Assembly: GCA_021802595.1 (NCBI GenBank)
Contig: JAJZRT010000145.1
Location: 1-8,020 of the forward strand
From: Pseudomonadota bacterium
GTDB lineage: Bacteria; Pseudomonadota; Gammaproteobacteria; Burkholderiales; Thiobacillaceae
DNA length: 8,020 bases
Reading direction: 5' to 3'
Part shown: in pieces, positions 1 through 8,020 of the stretch
How positions within the stretch are numbered: the first letter of the stretch is position 1
Layout of the letters: every line of letters begins with the position of its first letter
Made by a program: the position numbers and the translations under genes
The notes under the pieces: model-generated
What the model was told of the DNA's origin: nothing
Database searches by the model: none
The model's input: the letters and a program-made list of their open reading frames with translations, nothing else

Positions 1-11
1 TTGGCAAAGGC

Positions 12-27
12 GGGGGGGGCGGGCGGG
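12..27 (+). other. G-rich tract with G-quadruplex potential upstream of gyrA
   Basis: A run of eight G is followed by C, GGG, C, GGG. This fits the usual quadruplex pattern of four G-tracts of at least three, with very short loops (for example 12-14, 16-18, 21-23, 25-27; loops of 1, 2 and 1 nt). It lies where the -35 element and spacer of the putative gyrA promoter should be, and no TTGACA-like box is visible at the proper distance. The composition is read directly from the sequence; folding and any regulatory effect are inference. Confidence 0.5.
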
Positions 28-29
28 CA

Positions 30-38
30 TGCTAAAAT
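30..38 (+). promoter_or_regulatory. Putative extended -10 promoter element for gyrA operon
   Basis: TGCTAAAAT matches the extended -10 form TGnTATAAT with one mismatch in the hexamer (TAAAAT, 33-38). Transcription would start near 44-46, leaving a leader of about 30 nt before the gyrA ATG. A TTGGCA at 1-6 resembles a -35 box, but it is 26 bp from the hexamer, too far for sigma-70. The promoter would therefore depend on the extended -10 or an activator. It is the only promoter-like sequence in the sole non-coding segment of the window, so it may serve the whole run of genes. Confidence 0.5.
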
Positions 39-74
39 CGCGGACTTTGAAGCCTGAAACAATAAAAGCCGGTT

Positions 75-2624
<2,550 letters not shown>

Positions 2625-2630
2625 GGGAGG
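2625..2630 (+). promoter_or_regulatory. Shine-Dalgarno site that fixes the serC start
   Basis: GGGAGG lies directly after the gyrA stop codon and 8 nt before the ATG at 2639. This selects 2639 over the in-frame upstream ATG at 2621, which overlaps the end of gyrA and would add six residues (MREVHD) not expected in the family. It is the strongest ribosome binding site in the window. Confidence 0.85.
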
Positions 2631-2638
2631 TTCACGAT

Positions 2639-3718
2639 ATGACGATCTACAACTTCAGCGCCGGCCCCGCCGTGCTGCCCAGGGATGTGCTGCTGCAGGT
2701 GCAGGCCGAGATGGTCGACTGGCACGGCTCCGGCATGTCGGTGATGGAAATGAGCCACCGCGGCAAGGAATTCATGGGCATCGCCGCCGAGGCGGAAGCC
2801 GATCTGCGCGAGGTGATGGGCATCCCCGCCAACTACAAGGTGCTGTTCCTGCAGGGCGGCGCGTCGAGCCAGTTCGCGATGGTTCCGATGAACCTCTTGC
2901 GCGGCAAAACCGCTGCCGATTACCTCAACACCGGCGAGTGGTCGAAGAAGGCGATCAAGGAGGCGAAGAAATACGGCACGGTCAACGTCGTGGCCTCCAG
3001 CGAGGACAAGAACTTCAGCTACGCGCCGACGCAGGATGCGTGGAAGCTCGATCCCAATGCCGCCTACGTGCACTACACGCCGAACGAGACCATCGGCGGC
3101 GTGGAAATATTCTGGACGCCGGACACCGGGAGCGTGCCGCTGGTCGCCGACATGTCGTCGACCATCCTGTCGCGTCCGATCGACGTGTCGAAGTTCGGCC
3201 TGATCTATGCCGGCGCGCAGAAGAACATCGGCCCGGCCGGGCTGACCATCGTCATCGTGCGCGACGACCTGATCGGCGAGACCGTTCCCGGCACGCCGAC
3301 CATGTTCGACTACAAGATCCATGCCGACAACGACTCGATGTACAACACGCCGGCCACTTTCGCCATGTATACGGCGGGGCTGGTGTTCAAATGGCTGAAG
3401 ACGCGCGGCGGCCTCACCGCGATGGAGAGGACCAACCGCGAGAAGGCCGGCCTGCTGTACGACTATCTCGACTCGACCGATTTCTACGCTTCGCCGGTGG
3501 CGCGGGACAACCGCTCGCTGATGAACGTGCCGTTCACGCTGAAAGATGCGGCGCTCGACGAGGCCTTCCTCAAGCTTGCCAGGGAGCGGGGCCTGCTGCA
3601 GCTGAAGGGCCACCGCTCGGTCGGCGGCATGCGCGCATCGATCTACAACGCGATGCCGATCGAGGGCGTGCGTGCGCTGGTCGATGCCATGCGCGACTTC
3701 GAGAAAAGCCATGGCTGA
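2639..3718 (+). CDS. serC: Phosphoserine aminotransferase
   Basis: A PLP-dependent class V aminotransferase that converts 3-phosphohydroxypyruvate and glutamate to O-phosphoserine and 2-oxoglutarate, the second step of serine synthesis. In many proteobacteria it also transaminates the 4-phosphohydroxythreonine precursor in pyridoxal phosphate synthesis. The 359-residue product matches the family (E. coli 362). It starts with the characteristic [14 protein letters not shown]. It has GGASSQF near 77-83, which helps hold the cofactor phosphate, and [12 protein letters not shown] with K195 as the Schiff-base lysine. The C-terminal [16 protein letters not shown] contributes substrate-binding residues. 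The start at 2639 is set by the GGGAGG site just after gyrA. The gene lies 14 nt after gyrA and overlaps the next gene by 8 nt, so it is probably cotranscribed with both. Its partner for the preceding step is the adjacent dehydrogenase; serB is not in the window. Confidence 0.97.
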   Translation: MTIYNFSAGPAVLPRDVLLQVQAEMVDWHGSGMSVMEMSHRGKEFMGIAAEAEADLREVMGIPANYKVLFLQGGASSQFAMVPMNLLRGKTAADYLNTGEWSKKAIKEAKKYGTVNVVASSEDKNFSYAPTQDAWKLDPNAAYVHYTPNETIGGVEIFWTPDTGSVPLVADMSSTILSRPIDVSKFGLIYAGAQKNIGPAGLTIVIVRDDLIGETVPGTPTMFDYKIHADNDSMYNTPATFAMYTAGLVFKWLKTRGGLTAMERTNREKAGLLYDYLDSTDFYASPVARDNRSLMNVPFTLKDAALDEAFLKLARERGLLQLKGHRSVGGMRASIYNAMPIEGVRALVDAMRDFEKSHG

Positions 3719-4886
3719 GCCGCGCAGGATCCTCACGCTGAACGCCATTTCCGCTCGCGGTCTGGCGCGGCTGCCGGAGCATTACACCGTGGGCGGCGAC
3801 GTGGCCGACCCAGACGGCATCCTGGTCCGCTCGGCCAACATGCACGAGATGGACATTCCTGCCTCGGTGCGTGCGATCGCCCGAGCCGGCGCCGGGACCA
3901 ACAACATCCCGGTGAAAAAGCTCTCCGAACGGGGGATTCCGGTGTTCAACGCGCCCGGCGCCAACGCCAACGCGGTGAAGGAACTGGTGATCGCCGGCAT
4001 GCTGCTGGGCGCGCGCAACCTGGTGCCGGCGCTGAAGTTCGTCGAGGGTCTGTCTGGCTCCGATGAAGAAATGCACAAGGCCACCGAAGCCGGCAAGAAG
4101 CAGTTCGCCGGGATGGAACTGCCGGGCCGCACGCTCGGGGTGATCGGGCTGGGCGCCATCGGCTCCTATATCGCCGAAGCCGCGATCAAGCTCGGCATGA
4201 ACGTGGTCGGCTTCGATCCCGCGATCACGGTCGACGCCGCGTGGCGACTGCCGTCGCAGGTCAAGCGTGCCGAGAGCGTCGAGGACGTGCTGCGCATGGC
4301 CGACTTCGTCACCCTGCACGTGCCGCTGCTGGATGCCACCCACAACCTGGTCAACGCCCAGCGTATCGCGGTGATGCGTCCTGGCGCGGTGCTGCTCAAC
4401 TTCGCGCGCGAAGGGGTGGTCGACAATGCCGCGGTGATCGAGGCGCTCGACGCCGGCAAGCTGCATGCCTATATCTGCGACTTTCCGGCCAACGCGCTGA
4501 AGGGACACGCCAGGGCGGTGGCGCTGCCGCATCTGGGCGCCTCGACCGAGGAAGCGGAGGAAAACTGCGCCGTGATGGTGGCCGAACAGCTCGCCGATTA
4601 CCTGGAAAACGGCAACATCCTCAATGCGGTCAATTTCCCCAATGTCAGCATGGCCCGCGAATCCGCGTACCGCATCGCGATCGCCAATGCCAACGTGCCC
4701 AACATGGTCGGGCAGATATCGTCGGTGCTCGCCGCTGCCGGCCTCAACATCCACAACATGGTCAACAAGTCGAAGGGCGATATGGCGTATACGCTGGTCG
4801 ACGTCGACAGCGCCGTCACCGCTGCAGTGATGCAGCAGCTTGCCGCGATTGCCGGGGTTCTGGCGGTGCGCTACCTGCCATCATGA
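3711..4886 (+). CDS. serA: D-3-phosphoglycerate dehydrogenase, short ACT-domain type
   Basis: A D-isomer-specific 2-hydroxyacid dehydrogenase, probably oxidising 3-phosphoglycerate to 3-phosphohydroxypyruvate with NAD, the first step of serine synthesis. The 391-residue product has a split substrate domain, a central Rossmann fold with GLGAIG (146-151), the active-site arginine R233 in NFAREGV, and the active-site histidine H274 in [10 protein letters not shown]-terminal ACT domain runs from about 320 to 391. The preceding VNFPNVSM segment resembles the linker before the ACT domain of E. coli SerA (410 aa). The usual catalytic glutamate in the FxxEP segment is not seen: the equivalent stretch reads [10 protein letters not shown] (256-265). 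The ATG at 3711 ([11 protein letters not shown]) overlaps the serC stop by 8 nt and has only a weak upstream GAG. Its place after serC supports the serine role. Another 2-hydroxyacid substrate cannot be excluded. Confidence 0.86.
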   Translation: MAEPRRILTLNAISARGLARLPEHYTVGGDVADPDGILVRSANMHEMDIPASVRAIARAGAGTNNIPVKKLSERGIPVFNAPGANANAVKELVIAGMLLGARNLVPALKFVEGLSGSDEEMHKATEAGKKQFAGMELPGRTLGVIGLGAIGSYIAEAAIKLGMNVVGFDPAITVDAAWRLPSQVKRAESVEDVLRMADFVTLHVPLLDATHNLVNAQRIAVMRPGAVLLNFAREGVVDNAAVIEALDAGKLHAYICDFPANALKGHARAVALPHLGASTEEAEENCAVMVAEQLADYLENGNILNAVNFPNVSMARESAYRIAIANANVPNMVGQISSVLAAAGLNIHNMVNKSKGDMAYTLVDVDSAVTAAVMQQLAAIAGVLAVRYLPS

Positions 4887-5977
4887 CGGGTGACGCGCAC
4901 AGCGCACCGGGCGCGCAGACCGAACTCGCCGTGCTGCGTGCGCGTATCGACGGGATCGACGATGCCATCCTCAAGCTGGTATCGGAGCGTGCCGGCATTG
5001 CCCAGCAGGTCGGGCGCGCCAAGCAGGGTGAACGAATCTACCGGCCCGAACGTGAGGCGCAGATCGTGCGGCGCCTGCGCGAGGCCAACCCCGGACCGCT
5101 GTCGGGGGACACCATCGAACGCCTGATCCGCGAAATCATGTCGGCATGCCGTGCCGTGGAAGAGACGACACGCATTGCCTATCTCGGCCCCGCCGGTACC
5201 TTCAGCCAGCAGGCGGTGCAGAAGCATTTCGGCCACGAGGCCGAGGCGCTCGCCGAGGCCGATATCGACGCCTGTTTCCAGGCGGTGGAAACAGGACGTG
5301 CCGACTTTGCCGTGGTGCCGGTGGAAAATTCCACCGAGGGTGCGATCGGCCGCACGCTGGACCTGGTCGTTTCCAGCCCGCTGAAAATCTGCGGCGAGGT
5401 GATGCTGCCGATCCATCAGACGCTCATGAGGAAACATGGCGGCCTCGCCGGCATCCAGCGGGTGTACGGCCATGCGCAATCGCTCGCCCAGTGCCAGCGG
5501 TGGCTCGCCAGCCATCTGCCCGATGCCGAGCGCGTCAGCGTCGTCAGCAACAGCGAGGGCGCGCGCCGTGCGGCGGCCGAGCCGGATGCCGCTACGCTGG
5601 GCAGCGAGACCGCTGCCGACTTGTATGGCCTCGCCGTGGTGGAATCGCGCGTCGAGGACGAGGCCAGCAACACCACCCGTTTTCTGGTGCTGGGGCAGAG
5701 CGATGCCGCGCCGTCCGGGCACGACAAGACCTCGCTGGTGATGAGCACGAAGAACGAACCGGGTGCGGTGGTCAGGCTCTTGCAGCCGCTCGCCGATGCC
5801 GGCATTTCCATGAGCCGGCTCGAATCGCGTCCGGCGCGCTCGGGCACCTGGGAATACCTGTTCTTCGTCGTTTGCCAGGGCCACCGGCTGGATGCAAATC
5901 TGGCCGCTGCGCTCGCCGAGATCGGGGAACGTGCCGCCTTCCTCAAGATTCTGGGTTCCTATCCCGCCGCATCGTGA
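4883..5977 (+). CDS. pheA: Bifunctional chorismate mutase / prephenate dehydratase (P-protein)
   Basis: It converts chorismate to prephenate and prephenate to phenylpyruvate, the committed route to phenylalanine. The 364-residue protein has three parts. An AroQ-type chorismate mutase helix bundle covers about 14-95, with R19, R36, K47, R57 and E58 at positions matching known active-site residues of the E. coli P-protein. A prephenate dehydratase domain covers about 97-272, with GPAGTFSQQAV, VPVENSTEGAIG and the NTTRF motif (263-267; T265 is the catalytic threonine in this family). A C-terminal ACT domain, about 283-360, contains the LESRP motif (313-317) tied to phenylalanine feedback binding. 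The ATG at 4883 shares ATGA with the serA stop and no clear Shine-Dalgarno precedes it, so translation is probably coupled. No leader peptide or attenuator lies upstream, so control is likely allosteric. Confidence 0.97.
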   Translation: MTGDAHSAPGAQTELAVLRARIDGIDDAILKLVSERAGIAQQVGRAKQGERIYRPEREAQIVRRLREANPGPLSGDTIERLIREIMSACRAVEETTRIAYLGPAGTFSQQAVQKHFGHEAEALAEADIDACFQAVETGRADFAVVPVENSTEGAIGRTLDLVVSSPLKICGEVMLPIHQTLMRKHGGLAGIQRVYGHAQSLAQCQRWLASHLPDAERVSVVSNSEGARRAAAEPDAATLGSETAADLYGLAVVESRVEDEASNTTRFLVLGQSDAAPSGHDKTSLVMSTKNEPGAVVRLLQPLADAGISMSRLESRPARSGTWEYLFFVVCQGHRLDANLAAALAEIGERAAFLKILGSYPAAS

Positions 5978-7071
5978 TGAATTGTTGTGAGTTAGCGCTG
6001 CCCTACGTGCGCGCGATTGCCCCGTACCAGCCCGGCAAGCCGATCTCCGAGCTCGCCCGCGAACTGGGGCTGAACGAAGCCGACATCGTCAAGCTGGCGT
6101 CGAACGAGAACCCGCTCGGCCCCAGCCCGCTGGCGCTGGCGGCGGCGCAGGACGCGCTGCATGACATGGCCTTGTATCCCGACGGCGCCGGTTTCGCGCT
6201 GAAGGCGAAGCTGTCGGCGAAACTGGACGTGCCGCCCGCGCAGATCGTGCTGGGCAACGGCTCCAACGATGTGCTCGACATGGCGGCGCGCGCCTTCCTG
6301 GCACCCGGCTCATCCGCGATCTACGCCCAGCACGCCTTCGCGGTATACCCGATCGCCACCCAGACCGTGGGCGCGCAGGGCATCGCGGTGCCGGCGAAGG
6401 ACTACGGCCACGACCTCGCGGCGATGCGCGCGGCGATCCGCGACGACACCCGCGTGCTGTGGATCGCCAACCCCAACAACCCGACCGGCACCTTCCTGCC
6501 GTGGGCGGAGATCGAGGCCTTCCTCGCCACCGTGCCGCCGCGGGTGCTGGTGGTGCTCGACGAGGCCTACGGCGAGTATCTGCCGACAGACGACCGTTGC
6601 GACACGCTCGCGTGGGTCGGGCGTTTCCCCAACCTGCTGATCAGCCGCACCTTCTCCAAGGCCTATGGCCTTGCCGGGCTGCGCGTCGGATATGGCGTCG
6701 GGCATCCCGACGTGATCGACCTGCTGAACCGGGTGCGGCACCCCTTCAACGTCAATGCACCCGCGCTGGCCGCCGCCGAGGCTGCGGTCGACGACATCGA
6801 GTTCCTGCTGCGCAGCTACGCCCTGAACGCCGCCGGCATGGCGCAACTGGTGGCGGGATTGCGGGAGATGGATGTCGCCACCGTGCCGTCGAAGGGCAAT
6901 TTCCTGCTGGCAAAAGTCGGTGATGCCGCGCGCATCAATTCGGAATTGCTGAAGCGCGGCGTGATCGTACGCCCCGTCGCCAATTACGGCCTGCCCGAAT
7001 TCCTGCGCGTGTCGGTCGGACTGGCCGGGCAGAATGCCCGCTTTCTCGACGCATTGAAGGGCTGCCTGTGA
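5977..7071 (+). CDS. hisC: Histidinol-phosphate aminotransferase (possible aromatic aminotransferase)
   Basis: A PLP-dependent fold-type I aminotransferase of the HisC family. It makes histidinol phosphate from imidazole acetol phosphate and glutamate. The 364-residue product shows ASNENPLG (41-48), NPNNPTG (165-171), DEAYGEY with D195 and Y198 that contact the cofactor, the Schiff-base lysine K228 in SRTFSKAYGLAG, and R236 after it. The C-terminal FLRVSVG has the arginine that binds substrate carboxylate or phosphate. The ATG at 5977 overlaps the pheA stop by one base (TGATG). No Shine-Dalgarno is visible, but the first codons are unusually AT-rich. The resulting N-terminus (MNCCELALPYV) has the length expected from HisC copies in pseudomonad supraoperons. 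Lying between pheA and tyrA and away from other his genes, it may also transaminate prephenate, phenylpyruvate or hydroxyphenylpyruvate; that is inference from context. Confidence 0.94.
   Translation: MNCCELALPYVRAIAPYQPGKPISELARELGLNEADIVKLASNENPLGPSPLALAAAQDALHDMALYPDGAGFALKAKLSAKLDVPPAQIVLGNGSNDVLDMAARAFLAPGSSAIYAQHAFAVYPIATQTVGAQGIAVPAKDYGHDLAAMRAAIRDDTRVLWIANPNNPTGTFLPWAEIEAFLATVPPRVLVVLDEAYGEYLPTDDRCDTLAWVGRFPNLLISRTFSKAYGLAGLRVGYGVGHPDVIDLLNRVRHPFNVNAPALAAAEAAVDDIEFLLRSYALNAAGMAQLVAGLREMDVATVPSKGNFLLAKVGDAARINSELLKRGVIVRPVANYGLPEFLRVSVGLAGQNARFLDALKGCL
7056..7061 (+). promoter_or_regulatory. Shine-Dalgarno site supporting the GTG start of tyrA
   Basis: GAAGGG lies inside the end of hisC, 6 nt before the GTG at 7068. 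It supports GTG as the initiator of tyrA, since no ATG lies near and the Rossmann fold begins only a few residues later. Confidence 0.7.
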
Positions 7072-7934
7072 TCGTCGAGAAACTTGCCATCGTCGGTACC
7101 GGACTCATCGGCGGCTCGTTCGCGCTGGCGCTGAAGCAAGCCGGCGCGGTGCGCGAGGTGCTGGGCGTGGGGCGGAACGCTGCGCGGCTTACCGTCGCAC
7201 GCGAACTCGGCCTGATCGACCACGTGGCCGACTGGGCGGAAGCCGGCCAGGCCGACTGCATCCTGCTGGCGCTTCCGGTGGGCGAGACCGAAGCCGTTCT
7301 GCAAAACCTGGCGCCGCATCTGAAAGCCGGCGCCATCGTTACCGACGCCGGCAGCACCAAGGCGAACGTGGTCGAAGCGGCGCGCACCACGCTGGGCGCC
7401 CGCTTTACCGATTTTGTGCCCGGCCACCCCATCGCGGGGTCCGAGCAGAGCGGTCCCGGCGCCGCGCGTGCCGATCTCTATCGGGGCAAGCGCGTGGTGC
7501 TGACGCCGCAGGACACGACGCGTACCGACGCGGTCGCCACGGTCCGTGCGCTATGGGAGGCGGCGGGCGCACAGGTCGAAATGCTGGATGCCGCGCAGCA
7601 CGACCACATCTTCGCTGCCGTGAGCCATCTGCCGCATCTGGCGGCGTATGCGCTGGTGGACGATCTCGCGCAGCGCGCCGACAGCGACACCTACTTCCGC
7701 TTTGCTGCCAGCGGCTTCCGCGATTTCACCCGCATCGCCGGCAGCAGCCCGGAGATGTGGCGCGACATCGCACTGGCGAACCGCGAGGCGGTGCTGGCCG
7801 AACTGGACGCCTATCTTGCTTCGCTGCAGGCACTGCGCCAGGCGGTCGATGCAAAGGATGCCGACGCCCTGTTGAAGATTTTTTCGCGCGGCCGGGCGGC
7901 ACGCGAACATTGGATGAAACCCCGGGACTCTTGA
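7068..7934 (+). CDS. tyrA: Prephenate/arogenate dehydrogenase
   Basis: It oxidatively decarboxylates prephenate to 4-hydroxyphenylpyruvate, or arogenate to tyrosine. The 288-residue protein is a stand-alone TyrA with no chorismate mutase and no ACT domain. The N-terminal Rossmann fold has GTGLIG (10-15). The second strand ends in GVGRNAAR (33-40) with no acidic residue, which suggests NADP rather than NAD preference (inference). Catalytic and substrate motifs are DAGSTK (93-98), GHPIAGSE with H120, SHLPH (186-190), and GFRDFTRIAGSSPEMW, in which R222 matches the prephenate-binding arginine of the family. Which substrate it prefers cannot be read from the sequence. The start codon is GTG, sharing GTGA with the hisC stop and preceded by a good Shine-Dalgarno. 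Its end overlaps aroA by one base. Feedback by tyrosine, if any, would have to act at the catalytic site. Confidence 0.94.
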   Translation: MIVEKLAIVGTGLIGGSFALALKQAGAVREVLGVGRNAARLTVARELGLIDHVADWAEAGQADCILLALPVGETEAVLQNLAPHLKAGAIVTDAGSTKANVVEAARTTLGARFTDFVPGHPIAGSEQSGPGAARADLYRGKRVVLTPQDTTRTDAVATVRALWEAAGAQVEMLDAAQHDHIFAAVSHLPHLAAYALVDDLAQRADSDTYFRFAASGFRDFTRIAGSSPEMWRDIALANREAVLAELDAYLASLQALRQAVDAKDADALLKIFSRGRAAREHWMKPRDS

Positions 7935-8020
7935 TGGAATTTCTTGATTTGCCCGCAAGCAGTGCAGCGCGCGGCACGGTGCGCCTGCCGGGTTCCAAAA
8001 GCATTTCCAATCGCGTATTG
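7934..8020 (+). CDS. aroA: 3-phosphoshikimate 1-carboxyvinyltransferase (EPSP synthase), N-terminal fragment
   Basis: Only the first 29 codons are in the window; the reading frame is open to the edge. The product makes 5-enolpyruvylshikimate 3-phosphate from shikimate 3-phosphate and phosphoenolpyruvate, the step before chorismate. The fragment starts MEFLDLPASSAARG and reaches LPGSKSISNRVL, the N-terminal signature of EPSP synthases. K22, S23 and R27 fall at the same numbers as the substrate-binding residues of the E. coli enzyme. The ATG overlaps the tyrA stop by one base (TGATG). No clear Shine-Dalgarno is seen, but the first six codons are AT-rich. Position after tyrA is the usual one in this gene cluster. 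Whether the glyphosate-sensitive class I form is complete cannot be judged from this fragment. Confidence 0.94.
   Translation, partial: MEFLDLPASSAARGTVRLPGSKSISNRVL

Noticed and set aside
1..6. TTGGCA as the -35 box of the gyrA promoter
   Set aside because: The spacing to TAAAAT at 33-38 is 26 bp, well beyond the 15-19 bp used by sigma-70 promoters.
4821..4836. Perfect stem-loop (6 bp stem GCTGCA, 4 nt loop) about 50 nt before pheA
   Set aside because: It lies inside serA coding sequence and has no following T-run, so it is not a terminator. A short palindrome like this is expected by chance in GC-rich DNA.
4241..4882. Open frame upstream of and in phase with pheA, which would give a 214-residue N-terminal extension
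   Set aside because: It runs through serA in another frame and encodes Arg/Gly/Ala-rich nonsense. The chorismate mutase domain begins just after the ATG at 4883.
3570..5884. Long minus-strand open frames opposite serA (3570-4754) and pheA (4871-5884)
   Set aside because: These are composition shadows of high-GC coding sequence. Their products are low-complexity His/Arg/Gly-rich and match no family I recognise.
5146..5976. Open frame upstream of and in phase with hisC
   Set aside because: It overlaps pheA out of frame and has no domain content. The HisC fold begins at the ATG at 5977.
7879..7884. T6 run near the end of tyrA as a terminator tail or slippery site
   Set aside because: No GC-rich hairpin precedes it, and it reads normally as part of Ile-Phe codons in TyrA, with an intact frame to the stop.

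Overview
The window is about 8 kb of GC-rich bacterial chromosome, read entirely on the + strand. It carries seven tightly packed genes: gyrA, serC, a serA-type phosphoglycerate dehydrogenase gene, pheA, hisC, tyrA, and the first 29 codons of aroA. The order gyrA-serC-pheA-hisC-tyrA-aroA is the conserved 'aromatic supraoperon' of beta- and gammaproteobacteria, which usually continues into cmk, rpsA and ihfB. The high GC, the protein sequences, an extended -10 promoter of the form TGCTAAAAT, and the serA gene between serC and pheA suggest a betaproteobacterium, perhaps of the Rhodocyclales or Nitrosomonadales. That placement is inference; no species can be named from the sequence alone.

Layout. 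Bases 1-74 are the only real non-coding stretch. They hold a G-rich tract (12-27) directly upstream of an extended -10 element (30-38), which probably drives gyrA and at least part of the downstream genes. gyrA (75-2624) is followed after 14 nt, with a strong Shine-Dalgarno sequence, by serC (2639-3718). From there every junction overlaps: serC/serA by 8 nt, serA/pheA by 4 nt (ATGA), pheA/hisC by 1 nt (TGATG), hisC/tyrA by 4 nt (GTGA) and tyrA/aroA by 1 nt (TGATG). No terminator, tRNA, rRNA, insertion sequence, CRISPR array or prophage gene is visible.

How the genes work together. SerA and SerC catalyse the first two steps of serine synthesis from 3-phosphoglycerate, and SerC may also serve pyridoxal phosphate synthesis. 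AroA makes EPSP, the precursor of chorismate. PheA (chorismate mutase, prephenate dehydratase and ACT domain) takes chorismate to phenylpyruvate, TyrA oxidises prephenate or arogenate toward tyrosine, and HisC is an aminotransferase for histidinol phosphate that may also transaminate aromatic keto acids. gyrA, a replication and topology gene, sits at the head. There is no leader peptide or attenuator, so amino-acid control is probably through the ACT domains of PheA and SerA.

This is mainly a housekeeping region and I do not see a new system. The points most worth a second look are the putative G-quadruplex in the gyrA promoter, the SerA-type enzyme that lacks the usual active-site glutamate and the classical serine-binding pattern, and initiation of hisC and aroA without an obvious ribosome binding site.
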